A stretch of DNA of 64,000 nt, taken from positions 1 through 64,000 of the forward strand of contig VFIW01000090.1 in the NCBI GenBank assembly GCA_006386115.1, given 5' to 3'. Numbering within the stretch: the first letter of the stretch is position 1; the number at the start of each line of letters is the position of its first letter. The stretch is from Globisporangium splendens (lineage: Eukaryota; Oomycota; Peronosporomycetes; Pythiales; Pythiaceae). Shown here piece after piece: positions 10,523 through 22,006 of this stretch. A program made the translations under genes and the position numbers. A model generated the notes under the pieces. The model was not told the origin of the DNA, did not search any database, and saw only the letters and a list, made by a program, of their open reading frames with translations.

Positions 10523-11210
10523 TCGGCCATGTTCACCAACACTCCACACAACACACACCAACACACACAACACACAACGTCGTCCTCGGCCACGGTCCGC
10601 GCACAAAACACCACACAAACAACAGCCAACGTATTGGTCGTCCAACGCGTACTGTACTGTAAGCCTGCCAGCTCAACCTTGCCATTTTGCGTCCCAAACG
10701 GCACACGTCAGGCCTCCCACACAAATCTCAATCGACAAAAACCACACCCAAAGCGAGACGGACCCGGGACGTTTCGCGGGCGATCTTGCGCTCTCGCTTT
10801 ACACGACACTCGCGTCAATCCACCAAGTGTGCGGCGAGCGAGCTGCAGCCGGTGGCTCGGTGTGCGTTTTGGGCGACTCAGGTGCTCATTGGCTTCGTTT
10901 GAAGTTTGAAGTCTCGCAGTGTACGTACGTATGTACCGCTACTCCCTCTTTGTTTTGTTTGGCTGTATTCAGTGTGTGCTCAAGTAGAGCGAGTGGGGAG
11001 TCGAGTAGAGCGGCAAAGGATTCGGCGGTGTGTTTGCCGGGATGAAGGGATGGGCGGAGATGTGATGTGACCCGGTCCGCGTGAAAAAGAAAGAAGCGGC
11101 TCGCGCATCGTCCACGCACAGCAGCACGGCGCTCACACTCTGCATGGCCTGCGCGCCTCCTGCTTGCCTGCCGTGCACAGTGTCAAGAGGAATGAAAAGA
11201 AAGAAAAGTT

Positions 11211-11283
11211 TGGTCATACTGGGGCTCGAACCCAGGACCACAGCGTTATTAGCACTGCGCTCTACCGACTGAGCTATACGACC
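11211..11283 (-). tRNA. tRNA-Ile (anticodon AAT), occupied by LINE B
   Basis: Intact 73-nt tRNA. The repeat sequence on its 3' side (11080-11210) is more diverged than in the other units. LINE B begins immediately beyond its 5' end. Confidence 0.95.
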
Positions 11284-11368
11284 CACTTCTCAATTTGCCG
11301 GCTACCCCTCAAGTTGAATCCAAGACCTCCCAGTCGCCTCCCCCAGCCTCTCAGCCTCCGTCTTTCCC

Positions 11369-13920
11369 ATGGAAAATCCAGCCCCTCCCTCCACCCACCA
11401 GCTGCCAGCTGTCGACACTGGCTCGAAATCTGGGTCCGCACCCAGAATCCTGCCTTGTCCCACTGTCGGTCCATCCCCCTCCCAAAATTTGGAAGGGTCC
11501 GAACCCACCCAAACGGGAAACCTGGTGACCCCACCGGTGGATCAATCCCCTGCTCTTCCAACCCTCGCAACTGCTCCGCCTCCCGCTCATCCCGCTCCTG
11601 TCGCTGACCCCACCGCCATGGTGGATGATCCGATGGAGTCTGGTGAGAATGCTCAAGTGACGACCCTCGATCTCTCTGGCGACGACCCGATGGATTCTGC
11701 TGTCGTTGTCGCTCCTGCGAACGTGGACGCTCGGCTGTCCATGGCTGAGCTTCTGCAGCAACAAGAACACCTCCGTCGAGACCGTGCTGTGATCGAAGCA
11801 ACTCGCAGACGCGTCGAGACTCCGAAGCCTCTCGCTGTCGACATCGAAGCGATTGAGCGCCAGTACGCTGCTGGAGGCGACTGGTCGCACATCGCGTCGC
11901 GAATGGAGCAAGCGCGTCCCTACCAGCTCCCGACCGCCAAGTACGACATGGTGATCGAGACTGGAAGAGCGCTCGCGAAGACTCCGCTCCAAAAGATCAT
12001 GGCGTCGTTGGCCGGCACGAGCCACGGAAACGCGACACTCGATGAGCTGTACCAGCGCTTCGAGATCGGTCAGATCTCCAAGCTTCCTGGCGGCAACCTC
12101 CGAGTCAAGGTCAAGACGAAGGAAGCCTGTGTGCGCTTGGAACGCACCAAGGTCAACATCCTCGGTGGTGTGTTTTCATTCAAGGAGTTCGACATCCTTG
12201 GTGACAAGTACTTCATCGACATTGTCAACGTCGACCCCGATGTGGACGTTCGAGTGATCGTGCACCGACTGTTCCTCCTCGGGTGCCAGCCGGTGTACCA
12301 CACCTTTCGCGAAGTGAACCTCGCGACGGGGATGACATCGGCGACCTGGCGAGTGTACTTCTTGTCCAGCTCGTGTCCAAGCGCGTTGGTCGTGAACGGG
12401 TCTGTGTGCGACCAGGTGTTGTTCGACAACAAGCTGCACCCGGCGCATGGAAAGAATGCTCCGTTCCAGTCGGAGCGACAGCCGTATGGGTATCGCTCGC
12501 ACCATGGAATCGACCTCGGGACTCCGGACAGTGTGTTCCCTCCCACGAAGCCAGCTCCAGAGCAACCCCAGCAGCAACGACAACAACCGCCGAAAACCTA
12601 CGCTCAAGCTGCGAGTGCGAAGCCGAAGCAAACCTCGCTGCAGAAGGCAGTCGAGGAAGGAAAGAAACGGGAAGCCCAGCTCCAGCAGAGAGCTCAGCAT
12701 GGCAAGTCGTCAGCTGAAACAGCGCTGGCCAAGCCGCGAAGCAACTCCGACGCGATCTCGATTGCCACGTTCGACGACTCGCAAGGCAAGATGACTCCAC
12801 CAGGAAGTCCGAAACCTCCAATGAAGTCCTCGACGCTGCTCTTGACGAATGGAAACGACGGTTTCTCCACCGTGATAAACAAGAAGAAGCGCTCGAGAAA
12901 CGGAGTCGACTTCTCCAACATGCTGGTGAAACAGCAACCGCAGCCTCTGGATGGTGTCGCCACCACCAACTACTTCCAAGTGCTGCAGTCGATGGAAGTC
13001 TCCTTCGAAGTGAAGGATGTGGCTGCGGACAAGAAGTATGGTCCTCGGTACCAAGTGATCCCTGTCGACGTGAAGCGTCCCGAGGCGCTCAAGACGTCGA
13101 CTGAGTCGGCTTTCTTCGTGGAGAAGCACCACACGAAGATCAGGAAAGCGTCGAAGGCGTCTCCGATCTTGGAGGTGTCCGAGCCGATGCTCAACGACGA
13201 GAACACCGCGCTGCTCAACACCCTCCCGGATCGTCTTGCGCTCGCAGACACTCAGGTCGAGGGTGCGAGCAAACTCATCGACAACGCCACGAACCCCGAC
13301 CACGTCATCAAGAAGGCAGTGGACTCGCCGCTGGCTTTCAACAGCGCTCTGTCGCTGAAGATGGCTGGCACTGGACACGGAGTCGCAGAGCTCGCGCAGT
13401 TGCACGTGATCAACCGCGTGCTGAGTGCGACCCAGCCGAGCGAAGACTTGACATTCAGTTCGAAGTGGAAGAAATGATGAAGACGACGGTCCCGTCGAAG
13501 CGAGACGACATGTTCAAGACGTGTGCCAAGTGGTGGAGATCGTCCGAGCAGATCAGTGAACTGTCTCGAGCGACGAAGGCACTCGGCTTCTTCGAGCTCA
13601 TGCTGATGTCGATCGCGCCGACGATCTTCAGCAACGACCACTGGATCCACTACATCACTGGTCAGCCGGTGGAGTGGATCCCCGCGCACCACACGAGACT
13701 CCTCCACCCCAACACTCTCCTCATGCTCTTGCGGTCGGACCTTGGTGCGCACTGCTTGAGTCAGTGGAACGAAGTACAGTGGCAGGGGTACTTGCTCGAC
13801 GACCTGGAAGAGCTTCGCAAGCTCGATGGGTACTACCCGGTCGACGAGTCGGTGCTGCAGCTCCGAGTTGTCGAGGGAGAGGTGGTGCTGGTAGCGGGAG
13901 GCTTGGCCACTCGTTGCTAA
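11369..13920 (+). pseudogene. LINE ORF1, element B, one frameshift
   Basis: Starts at ATG (CCCATGG) and reads 702 codons to a stop at 13477. A second open part (13465-13920) covers the remaining 150 residues. Comparison with element C shows a one-base loss near 13474 (GAAATGATG here, GAAGCTGATG in C). Regions are as in A: Pro-rich N-terminus, globular middle, Gln-rich linker, TYAQAA and a helical C-terminus. The end keeps the GTTGCTAAACC overlap with ORF2. Confidence 0.85.
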
Positions 13921-13960
13921 ACCAACCTCGGCTCAACCCTCGTGGAACAACATTAGTGTC

Positions 13961-16900
13961 TTGACCGTGAACACTAACGGCATCAAAGACAACGGCCACC
14001 TATTTATCGAAAACATGGCATCGAAGCACTCGATAACATGTGTCCAAGAAACCAAGTTCAGCGACAAGCAACACCTCTCGACCTTCAAGTTTCACCTCGA
14101 CTCGAGCTTCAAGCACCAAGTCTTCGTGAACGACCCGAACTCCCAGTTGGATCGACCCACACGCGGACGCAGTGGCGGTGTTCTCACCGTTCTTCGCTCT
14201 GACGTGCCGGGTTTCGAAACGGCTGCAGAACAACCAAGCCTCGCCGTCCCAGGTCGGTACCTCGTAGTGAAACTGATGGTGAGCGACGCTCCCGTCTACA
14301 TTCACAACGTGTACGCTCCTGTGGACCGACAGGAAAAGCAACAATTCTTCTCGAGTCTGTCCACCGAAGGGTTCGAAGATCAAGCGACACACCTTGTGTT
14401 AGGAGATCTGAACACTCCGTTGGACCCCAGACTCGACTCGTCGTCTCCAGATCTGCGCTACGACCCGGCGCGCTCGAGCTGCCTTGCGTGGCTTGCTCGT
14501 CTTGGCGTTGTGGATGCGTGGCGTGTCCACCATGACACGAAGCGAGTCTTCACTGGTCCCTTGGCTCGCAAGAACCGGTTGGACTATATTCTTCTCTCGG
14601 AGCCGTTCTATGGACGCTTCTACGACGACTCCAAGTACTTCGTTCCCCAGAACGCTGGCGACCACCTTGCTCACTGCGTGAGTTTCAAGACCGGCTCCCA
14701 GCTGCATGGACGCGGGTACTGGAAGTTTCCCCGTTACCTGCTGGAGTACCCAGTGGTTGTGTCCGCGATCGAGAAGGAAGCGGAAGCAGTCCGAGACCAG
14801 CTCCGTGGCTCCACCAATCCTGGCCAAATCTGGGAGAGGTGGAAGACGAGAATCAAGAGCCAGCTGCAAGACGTTCAGAAGAAGCTCCGCATGCAAGACA
14901 CAGCCGCGGTTGAAGAGGTTCGTGCTTCGCTCGACCAGGCTGCTGCTCGATACCGTGAGTCTTCCACCGAGAACAACCGCAGCCAGTTCAACGACGCGAT
15001 GAAGATTTACAAGGAGACAGTCACCAGAACCAGCCAGTTTAACCAAGACAATGCATTCGACTTCCAAGCAGCCAACTCCGAGAAATCGACCAAGCACTTC
15101 TTCCGTCCGTTGGACACGAGTCTGAGGAAGGCATCGATTGAAGAGGTCGTGACACCGAATGGAAGTGTCTCGTCGAACCCTCAAGAGATATCTCTCCGCT
15201 TCCTCGAGCACTGGGGATCCGAGATGGGAGATCCCGACAGTCCAGCAGGAACAGCTCCTCCACCAGACGAAGCCAAGCAGCAGACGCTCGTTGACTCGAT
15301 CATCCGAGTGCTGTCAGAACTGGATCGAGAGATCTTGAATGCTCCTGTGATGGCTTCCGACCTTGCGGACTCGATCAGGCACATGAAGGCGAGCTCGGCA
15401 CCTGGTATGGACGGCTTGACGGCTGGCTTCTACCAGGTCGCTCCCGATGTGTTCGGCGAATGCCTCAGCATTGTCTTCAACGACCAGCTTCGTCGTGGCA
15501 CTCTCTTGCCATCCCAACGAAAGTCAGCTGTCGTCCTCCTCTACAAGAAGGGATCAAGAGCCGAGCCTGGCAACTACCGACCGATCACGCTGATGCCAGT
15601 CGACGTGAAAGCTCTGTCCAAGACTCTCACGTTCCGACTCCAGTCCGTTGTGTGCAGTCTCATCCACACGGACCAGAAGGCATTCGTGAAAGGCAGGTCG
15701 ATCCACCATCACGTTCGCTTCCTCGCTGATCTCCAAGACTTGATCACGAACCTCGACGACGAAGCGTACGCGATGTTCTTGGACTTCGAGAAGGCGTTCG
15801 ATCGTGTGAACTGGGACTACATGTTCCGAGTGCTTGAGAAGATGGGATGCGGCTCTGCGTTTATCCAGTGGGTGAGGCTTCTGTACACGCGGCCGCAAGC
15901 ACACCTTCTCATCAACCAGAACATCCAGCCCGCGCTTCATCCGACGCGAGGTGTCAAACAGGGTGATCCTCTGTCTGCCTTGTTGTTCCTTCTGGCAATT
16001 GAGCCTCTTGGGAACATGCTGCGGTCGCACGAGGAATACGGTGTGTGCCTCAACGCGGACCACACGGCCACCAGCATGTTCTTCGCAGATGACACCACGC
16101 TTCTTGGCGGTTCCATCCCGAGTGTCCAAGCACAACTGGAGCTCGTGGATGTCTACTGCAAGGGATCCGGTGCGAAACTCAACCTCAGCAAGTCGATGCT
16201 GATGGCGCTGAACCGCAACCAAGACTGCCCTCGCCTGTCTGGCGTCCAAGTGCTGGGTCGTGCAGAGTCGGTGAAGTTCCTTGGCATTCCGTTCAGCCAG
16301 TCTCCAGTTAATGACGCCATCGTGTCTTTCCTCGATGACCGCTTCTACGACGGCTTCAAGGCGTGGTACAGGCGAGCAAGAACACTGCGAGGGAGACTTC
16401 TTGTAGCCCAGACAATGGTCCTGTCTCGCTTGTGGCATTACACGCAGCATGTGGTTGTCCCACGGCAAGTCGTGAAGAGGTGGCAGTCGATGTTGAACAA
16501 GTTTGTCCTGAGTCGGAAGCACGACCGAGAGGACACATACATCCAGCTGATCCCGAAGGAGTTTCTCTACTTGAGACGCAGCGAAGGTGGTCTGGGCATC
16601 CCGAGCATCGAGGCTCATCTGAAGCGGCAACGACTCCAGCTGCTGCTTCAGTTTGTGCGTGCACAGCCACGACTCCCGAGGAGAGAAACTGGACGACAGC
16701 GAGCTGTGAGGTGCTCAAGTCTGTTCTACCACCCGTCGGAAGGTGCAGAGCGCTCGACTTTCTCACAGTATCGCCGCTGCGACATGGCTCGATGATCAAG
16801 TGGCAGAAGACATCAGGATGGTGGCGAGCGTCGTGGACGCTGTGGTACACGATCAGCTGGGAGATCACGTGGCGCAACCTTCGACCGGACGAAGGCGTGA

Positions 16901-18033
16901 GGGAGTGCCTCGCTCAACCGATTTGGTTCCATGCAGATGCGCACCTCCACTACGAACAGACCCCTCGGACTGCAACCGTCAACGCTCATCGGAGGTGCCT
17001 TGGTATGTGTCCCGAGCCGCAGCGAAGCTTCCGGCTCCACATCTCGAGGGTCTTCGGTTTGCGATCACTGGCGGACTTCATGCGTGGTGGAACGACATGG
17101 CCGAGCTGCAACGACTTTGTGTCGGCTCACCTTGATCGCACGCTGACTCACATCTCTGTCGGCATCCAGTCGCAATGGCTTCGGTCGTTGTACAAGGAAG
17201 CGGCACAGATCGTGGACCGACTGGGAACACTACCATCGCAACTTGACTCAAGTCTTCGTCTTCTTCCGCACCTTGGTTGCACCAATGGCACGAAGACGTG
17301 CCTGTTTCCGGCCATCCCGAGAAGCGCGCTTCTTCGTCTGGTGTGGAAACCAACACCGCCTTCGAAAAGCCACCCAATGACGCTCCACAGCCAGAGCGTC
17401 GACGAGGACGAAGTGAAAAGGTTCGTGAAGTACAGCAAGCATCTCCGCCAGCTCCTGCTCCCAGTCTTTGAGGACTTGCAGTTTCGAGTGGCGTTCCGAC
17501 TGCTTCCTGTGCGCTCTCGGTTCTTCTTTCTGCGAGACACCGACCCACAAATCACGTACTGCATCCAGGACGGCTGCAACGCAGTCGAGACCGAGCAGCA
17601 CTTGTTCTTCGAGTGCGCGCTTGCCTCTCGAGTGTGGGAGCACCTGTTGCTTCTGATGCGGCCATTTTTTCGTCGCCAGCCAACGTGGACGATGATCGCG
17701 TTGGCGCGGAAGCCGTCGATTCACGAAGAGTGGAAGGAATGCGAAGACATCGTCTACGATGTGTGGCACACTCTTCGCGCAGTGGCCCTTCACTTCCTCT
17801 GGACGGATCGGAATCGGTGCTTGTTCGACGGAAGACAACCCACACCGGTGACCCCTGCAATGGCAGTCATCTACACAACTGTCAGTGCACACATCCGACA
17901 CAACATGAGAAGAAGGTATGAAGACAAAGACTTACGGTTGCTCAAGAGAGTGGTGACGAAGATGAGGACGCTCCAGGCATTTGACGACTTCCTGGCAGCT
18001 CACCCGACGATGTTCCAAATTCGGGAACGATAA
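13961..18033 (+). pseudogene. LINE ORF2, element B, one frameshift
   Basis: The endonuclease and reverse transcriptase parts are open from TTG at 13961 to 16795, and the C-terminal part continues in another frame to 18033. Alignment with E locates a two-base CA insertion near 16661-16665 (GTGCACAGCC versus GTGCAGCC). Catalytic motifs NTNG, QETKF, GDLNTPLD and FADDT are kept, as is the C-terminal Cys/His motif. The break lies between the reverse transcriptase and the zinc motif, so full-length ORF2 protein cannot be made from this copy. Confidence 0.87.
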
Positions 18034-18566
18034 GAGCACTTCTCAGTACTCAAGCGTGCAGACGACACCGACCGCCACGCTTCAAACTGGACTTGCACCA
18101 CAAGCGTCGTCAACACCAAAACCACCTCCCTCGGCCATGACCACACGACTCCCTTCCATTGATTCCGCGCTCGAACCCGGCTTCGGGGCCCTCACGTTCC
18201 CCTGGGCTCCGGGTGAGACAGCAGTAGTCTCAGGAGGAGAAGTCGCACGGCTTGGCTTTGGCGAGACGGCTCGGCTCGACTTGGCTTGGGTCTGCTCACC
18301 TTGACTTGGACAGGCTTGGCTTGACTTGGCTTGGTATGTCGACTTCAGAAGTTCCCAAAATAAGGGAATAGAGGTCCCACTATATACCCGACTTTGGTCC
18401 ATACGGACTATTATCACAAAAATTCTCAAAAATTATATAAATTATAAAATCGTAGATACAAGTGTAGGATTATATTTATGATAGAAACTGTCAACGCTAG
18501 GTAGATTGAGTAGTCACTCCGTCTAATTCTAGTAATATAGACAACTTTCAACTGAGCTATACGACC
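18034..18566 (+). other. LINE B 3' UTR and 3' target duplication
   Basis: Non-coding tail with the conserved GGCTTCGGGGCCCTCACG block, CTTGG-type degenerate repeats, an AT-rich stretch and the GTCTA/TAGAC terminal hairpin. It ends ...AACTTTCA, followed by the 16-bp tRNA-Ile duplication at 18551-18566. Confidence 0.8.
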
Positions 18567-19255
18567 TCGGCCATGTTCACCAACACTCCACACAACACAC
18601 ACCAACACACACAACACACAACGTCGTCCTCGGCCACGGTCCGCGCACAAAACACCACACAAACAACAACCAACGTATTGGTCGTCCAACGCGTACTGTA
18701 CTGTAAGCCTGCCAGCTCAACCTTGCCATTTTGCGTCCCAAACGGCACACGTCAGGCCTCCCACACAAATCTCAATCGACAAAAACCACACCCAAAGCGA
18801 GACGGACCCGGGACGTTTCGCGGGCGATCTTGCGCTCTCGCTTTACACGACACTCGCGTCAATCCACCAAGTGTGCGGCGAGCGAGCTGCAGCCGGTGGC
18901 TCGGTGTGCGTTTTGGGCGACTCAGGTGCTCATTGGCTTCGTTTGAAGTTTGAAGTCTCGCAGTGTACGTACGTATGTACCGCTACTCCCTCTTTGTTTT
19001 GTTTGGTTGTATTCAGTGTGTGCTCAAGTAGAGCGAGTGGGGAGTCGAGTAGAGCGGCAAAGGATTCGGCGGTGTGTTTGCCGGGATGAAGGGATGGGCG
19101 GAGATGTGATGTGACCCGGTCCGCGTGAAAAATGAAAGAAGCGGCTCGAGCAGCGTCCACGCACAGCAGCACGCGCTCACACGCTCAGTGCCTGCGCGCC
19201 TGCCTGCGTGCCTGCCTGCGCCAGTGTCAAAGAGGAACAAAAAGAAAGAAAAGTT
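18567..19255. repeat. tRNA-Ile tandem repeat unit
   Basis: One more copy of the 760-bp unit, beginning TCGGCCATG and ending with the GCCTGCCTGCG repeats just before the tRNA. No gene other than the tRNA is supported. Confidence 0.92.
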
Positions 19256-19328
19256 TGGTCATACTGGGGCTCGAACCCAGGACCACAGCGTTATTAGCAC
19301 TGCGCTCTACCGACTGAGCTATACGACC
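19256..19328 (-). tRNA. tRNA-Ile (anticodon AAT), occupied by LINE C
   Basis: Intact 73-nt tRNA-Ile identical to the other copies, with a T-run terminator beyond its 3' end. LINE C begins at 19329. Confidence 0.95.
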
Positions 19329-19413
19329 CACTTCTCAATTTGCCGGCTACCCCTCAAGTTGAATCCAAGACCTCCCAGTCGCCTCCCCCAACCTCTCAGC
19401 CTCCGTCTCTCCC

Positions 19414-21966
19414 ATGGAAAATCCAGCCCCTCCCTCCACCCACCAGCTGCCAGCTGTCGACACTGGCTCGAAATCTGGGTCCGCACCCAGAATCCTGCCT
19501 TGTCCCACTGTCGGTCCATCCCCCTCCCAAAATTTGGAAGGGTCCGAACCCACCCAAACGGGAAACCTGGTGACCCCACAGGTGGATCAATCCCCTGCTC
19601 CTCCAACCCACGCAACTGCTCCGCCTCCCGCTGATCCCGCTCCTGTCGCTGACCCCACCGCCATGGTGGATGATCCGATGGAGTCTGGTGGGAATGCTCA
19701 AGTGACGACCCTCGATCTCTCTGGCGACGACCCGATGGATTCTGCTGTCGTCGTCGCTCCTGCGAACGTGGACGCTCGGCTGTCCATGGCTGAGCTTCTG
19801 CAGCAACAAGAACACCTCCGTCGAGACCGTGCTGTGGTCGAAGCAACCCGCAGACGCGTCGAGACTCCGAAGCCTCTCGCTGTCGACATCGAAGCGATTG
19901 AGCGCCAGTACGTTGCTGGAGGCGACTGGTCGCACATCGCGTCGCGAATGGAGCAAGCGCGTCCCTACCAGCTCCCGACCGCCAAGTACGACATGGTGAT
20001 CGAGACTGGAAGAGCGCTCGCGAAGACTCCGCTCCAAAAGATCATGGCGTCGTTGGCCGGTACGAGCCACGGAAACGCGACACTCAATGAGCTGTACCAG
20101 CGCTTCGAGATCGGTCAGATCTCCAAGCTTCCTGGTGGCAACCTCCGAGTCAAGGTCAAGACGAAGGAAGCCTGTGTGCGCTTGGAACGCACCAAGGTCA
20201 ACATCCTCGGTGGAGTGTTTTCATTCAAGGAGTTCGACATCCTTGGTGACAAGTACTTCATCGACATTGTCAACATCGACCCCGATGTGGACGCTCGAGT
20301 GATCGTGCACCGACTGTTCCTCCTCGGGTGCCAGCCGGTGTACCACACCTTTCGCGAAGTGAACCTCGCGACGGGGATGACATCGGCGACCTGGCGAGTG
20401 TACTTCTTGTCCAGCTTGTGTCCAAGCGCGTTGGTCGTGAACGGGTCAGTGTGCGACCAGGTGTTGTTCGACAACAAGCTGCACCCGGCGCATGGAAAGA
20501 ACGCTCCGTTCCAGTCGGAGCGACAGCCGTATGGGTATCGCTCGCACCATGGAATCGACCTCGGGACTCCGGACAGTGTGTTCCCTCCCACGAAGCCAGC
20601 TTCAGAGCAACCCCAGCAGCAACGACAACAACCGCCGAAAACCTACGCTCAAGCTGCGAGTGCGAAGCCGAAGCAAACCTCGCTGCAGAAGGCAGTCGAG
20701 GAAGGAAAGAAACGGGAAGCCCAGCTCCAGCAGAGAGCTCAGCATGGCAAGCCGCCAGCTGAAACAGCGCTGGCCAAGCCGCGAAGCAACTCCGACGCGA
20801 TCTCGATTGCCACGTTCGACGACTCACAAGGCAAGATGACTCCACCAGGAAGTCCGAAACCGCCAATGAAGTCCCCGACGCTGCTCTTGACGAATGGAAA
20901 CGACGGTTTCTCCACCGTGGTAAACAAGAAGAAGCGCTCGAGAAACGGAGTCGACTTCTCCAACATGCTGGTGAAACAGCAACCGCAGCCTCTAGATGGT
21001 ATTGCCACCACCAACTACTTTCAGGTGCTGCAGTCGATGGAAGTGTCCTTCGAAGTGAAGAATGTGGCTGCAGACAAGAAGTATGGTCCTCGGTACCAAG
21101 TGATCCCTGTCGATGTGAAGCGTCCCGAGGCGCTCAAGACGTCGACTGAGTCGGCTTTCTTCGTGGAAAAGCACCACACGAAGATCAGGAAAGCGTCGAA
21201 GGCGTCTCCGATCTTGGAGGTGTCCGAGTCGATGCTCAACGACGAGAACACCACGCTGCTCAACACCCTCCCGGATCGTCTTGCGCTCGCAGACACTCAG
21301 GTCGAGGGTGCGAGCAAACTCATCGACAACGCCACGAACCCCGACCACGTCATCAAGAAGGCAGTGGACTCGCCGTTGGCGTTCAACAGCGCTCTGTCGC
21401 TGAAGATGGTAGGAAGCGGACACGGAGTCGCAGAGCTCGCGCAGTTGCATGTGATCAACCGCGTGTTGAGTGCGACCCAGCCGAGCGAAGACGTGACGTT
21501 CAGTGCGAAGTGGAAGAAGCTGATGAAGACGACGGTCCCGTCGAAGCGAGGCGACATGTTCAAGACGTGTGCCAATTGGTGGACGTCGTCCAACGAGATG
21601 AAGGAACTATCGCGAGCGACGAAGGCACTCGGGTTCTTCGAACTCATGCTGATGTCGATCGCACCGACGATCTTCAGCAACGACCACTGGATCCACTACA
21701 TCACGGGTCAGCCGGTCGAGTGGATCCCCGCGCACCACACGAGACTCCTCCACCCCAACACTCTCCTCATGCTCTTGCGGTCGGACCTTGGTGCGCACTG
21801 CTTGAGTCAGCGGAACGAAGTGCAGTGGCAGGGGTACTTGCTCGACGACCTGGAAGAGCTGCGGAAGCTCGATGGGTACTACTCGGTCGACGAGTCGGTG
21901 CTGCAGCTCCGAGTTGTCGAGGGAGAGGTGGTGCTGGTAGCGGGAGGCTTGGCCGCTCGTTGCTAA
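19414..21966 (+). CDS. LINE ORF1 protein, element C
   Basis: 850 aa, ATG in CCCATGG, uninterrupted and almost identical to ORF1 of B but without its frameshift. Pro-rich N-terminus; globular region about 150-380 with two strand-rich blocks; short Gln-rich linker with TYAQAA; basic NKKKRSR segment; helical C-terminal half. It ends at TAA within GTTGCTAAACC. RNA binding is inferred from position and family only. Confidence 0.83.
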   Translation: MENPAPPSTHQLPAVDTGSKSGSAPRILPCPTVGPSPSQNLEGSEPTQTGNLVTPQVDQSPAPPTHATAPPPADPAPVADPTAMVDDPMESGGNAQVTTLDLSGDDPMDSAVVVAPANVDARLSMAELLQQQEHLRRDRAVVEATRRRVETPKPLAVDIEAIERQYVAGGDWSHIASRMEQARPYQLPTAKYDMVIETGRALAKTPLQKIMASLAGTSHGNATLNELYQRFEIGQISKLPGGNLRVKVKTKEACVRLERTKVNILGGVFSFKEFDILGDKYFIDIVNIDPDVDARVIVHRLFLLGCQPVYHTFREVNLATGMTSATWRVYFLSSLCPSALVVNGSVCDQVLFDNKLHPAHGKNAPFQSERQPYGYRSHHGIDLGTPDSVFPPTKPASEQPQQQRQQPPKTYAQAASAKPKQTSLQKAVEEGKKREAQLQQRAQHGKPPAETALAKPRSNSDAISIATFDDSQGKMTPPGSPKPPMKSPTLLLTNGNDGFSTVVNKKKRSRNGVDFSNMLVKQQPQPLDGIATTNYFQVLQSMEVSFEVKNVAADKKYGPRYQVIPVDVKRPEALKTSTESAFFVEKHHTKIRKASKASPILEVSESMLNDENTTLLNTLPDRLALADTQVEGASKLIDNATNPDHVIKKAVDSPLAFNSALSLKMVGSGHGVAELAQLHVINRVLSATQPSEDVTFSAKWKKLMKTTVPSKRGDMFKTCANWWTSSNEMKELSRATKALGFFELMLMSIAPTIFSNDHWIHYITGQPVEWIPAHHTRLLHPNTLLMLLRSDLGAHCLSQRNEVQWQGYLLDDLEELRKLDGYYSVDESVLQLRVVEGEVVLVAGGLAARC

Positions 21967-22006
21967 ACCAACTCCATCCCAAACAACGTGGAGCAACGTT
22001 AGTGTC

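Larger units (their letters stand above)
8229..11210. repeat. Tandem array of about 760-bp tRNA-Ile units (four units)
   Basis: Successive TCGGCCATG starts lie near 8229, 8988, 9762 and 10523, giving periods of about 760, 773 and 761 bp. The units are nearly identical over the whole length, including the CA-rich start, TGTACGTACGTATGTA and the GCCTGCCTGCGT repeats. The longer spacing comes from one extra copy of that short repeat. Each unit ends with a minus-strand tRNA-Ile. The three junctions inside the array are unoccupied target sites. No protein gene is supported; long open frames here simply recur with the repeat. Confidence 0.92.
11284..18550 (+). mobile_element. LINE B: full-length, inactivated copy at tRNA-Ile
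   Basis: 7.27 kb. The 16-bp duplication ACTGAGCTATACGACC lies at 11268-11283 and 18551-18566. One extra C precedes the usual 5' end ACTTCTCAATTTG. The 3' end is ...GACAACTTTCA. Both ORFs carry frameshifts. ORF1 is nearly identical to that of C; ORF2 is nearly identical to that of E, which sits at tRNA-Phe. This subfamily therefore also uses both tRNA targets. Confidence 0.93.

Noticed and set aside
8235..10909. Recurrent plus-strand open frames of 126-213 codons in the tRNA-Ile units
   Set aside because: They repeat only because the 760-bp DNA unit repeats, run through the tRNA gene antisense, and show no domain; overlapping frames on both strands are equally long.
8229..11283. CRISPR-like or satellite array
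   Set aside because: The period is about 760 bp, each unit contains a complete tRNA gene, and no short repeat/spacer pattern exists.
15554..16630. 358-codon minus-strand frame in LINE B, with an equal frame in E
   Set aside because: Present in both because their ORF2s are near-identical; opposite the conserved reverse transcriptase and best explained as a codon-bias shadow.
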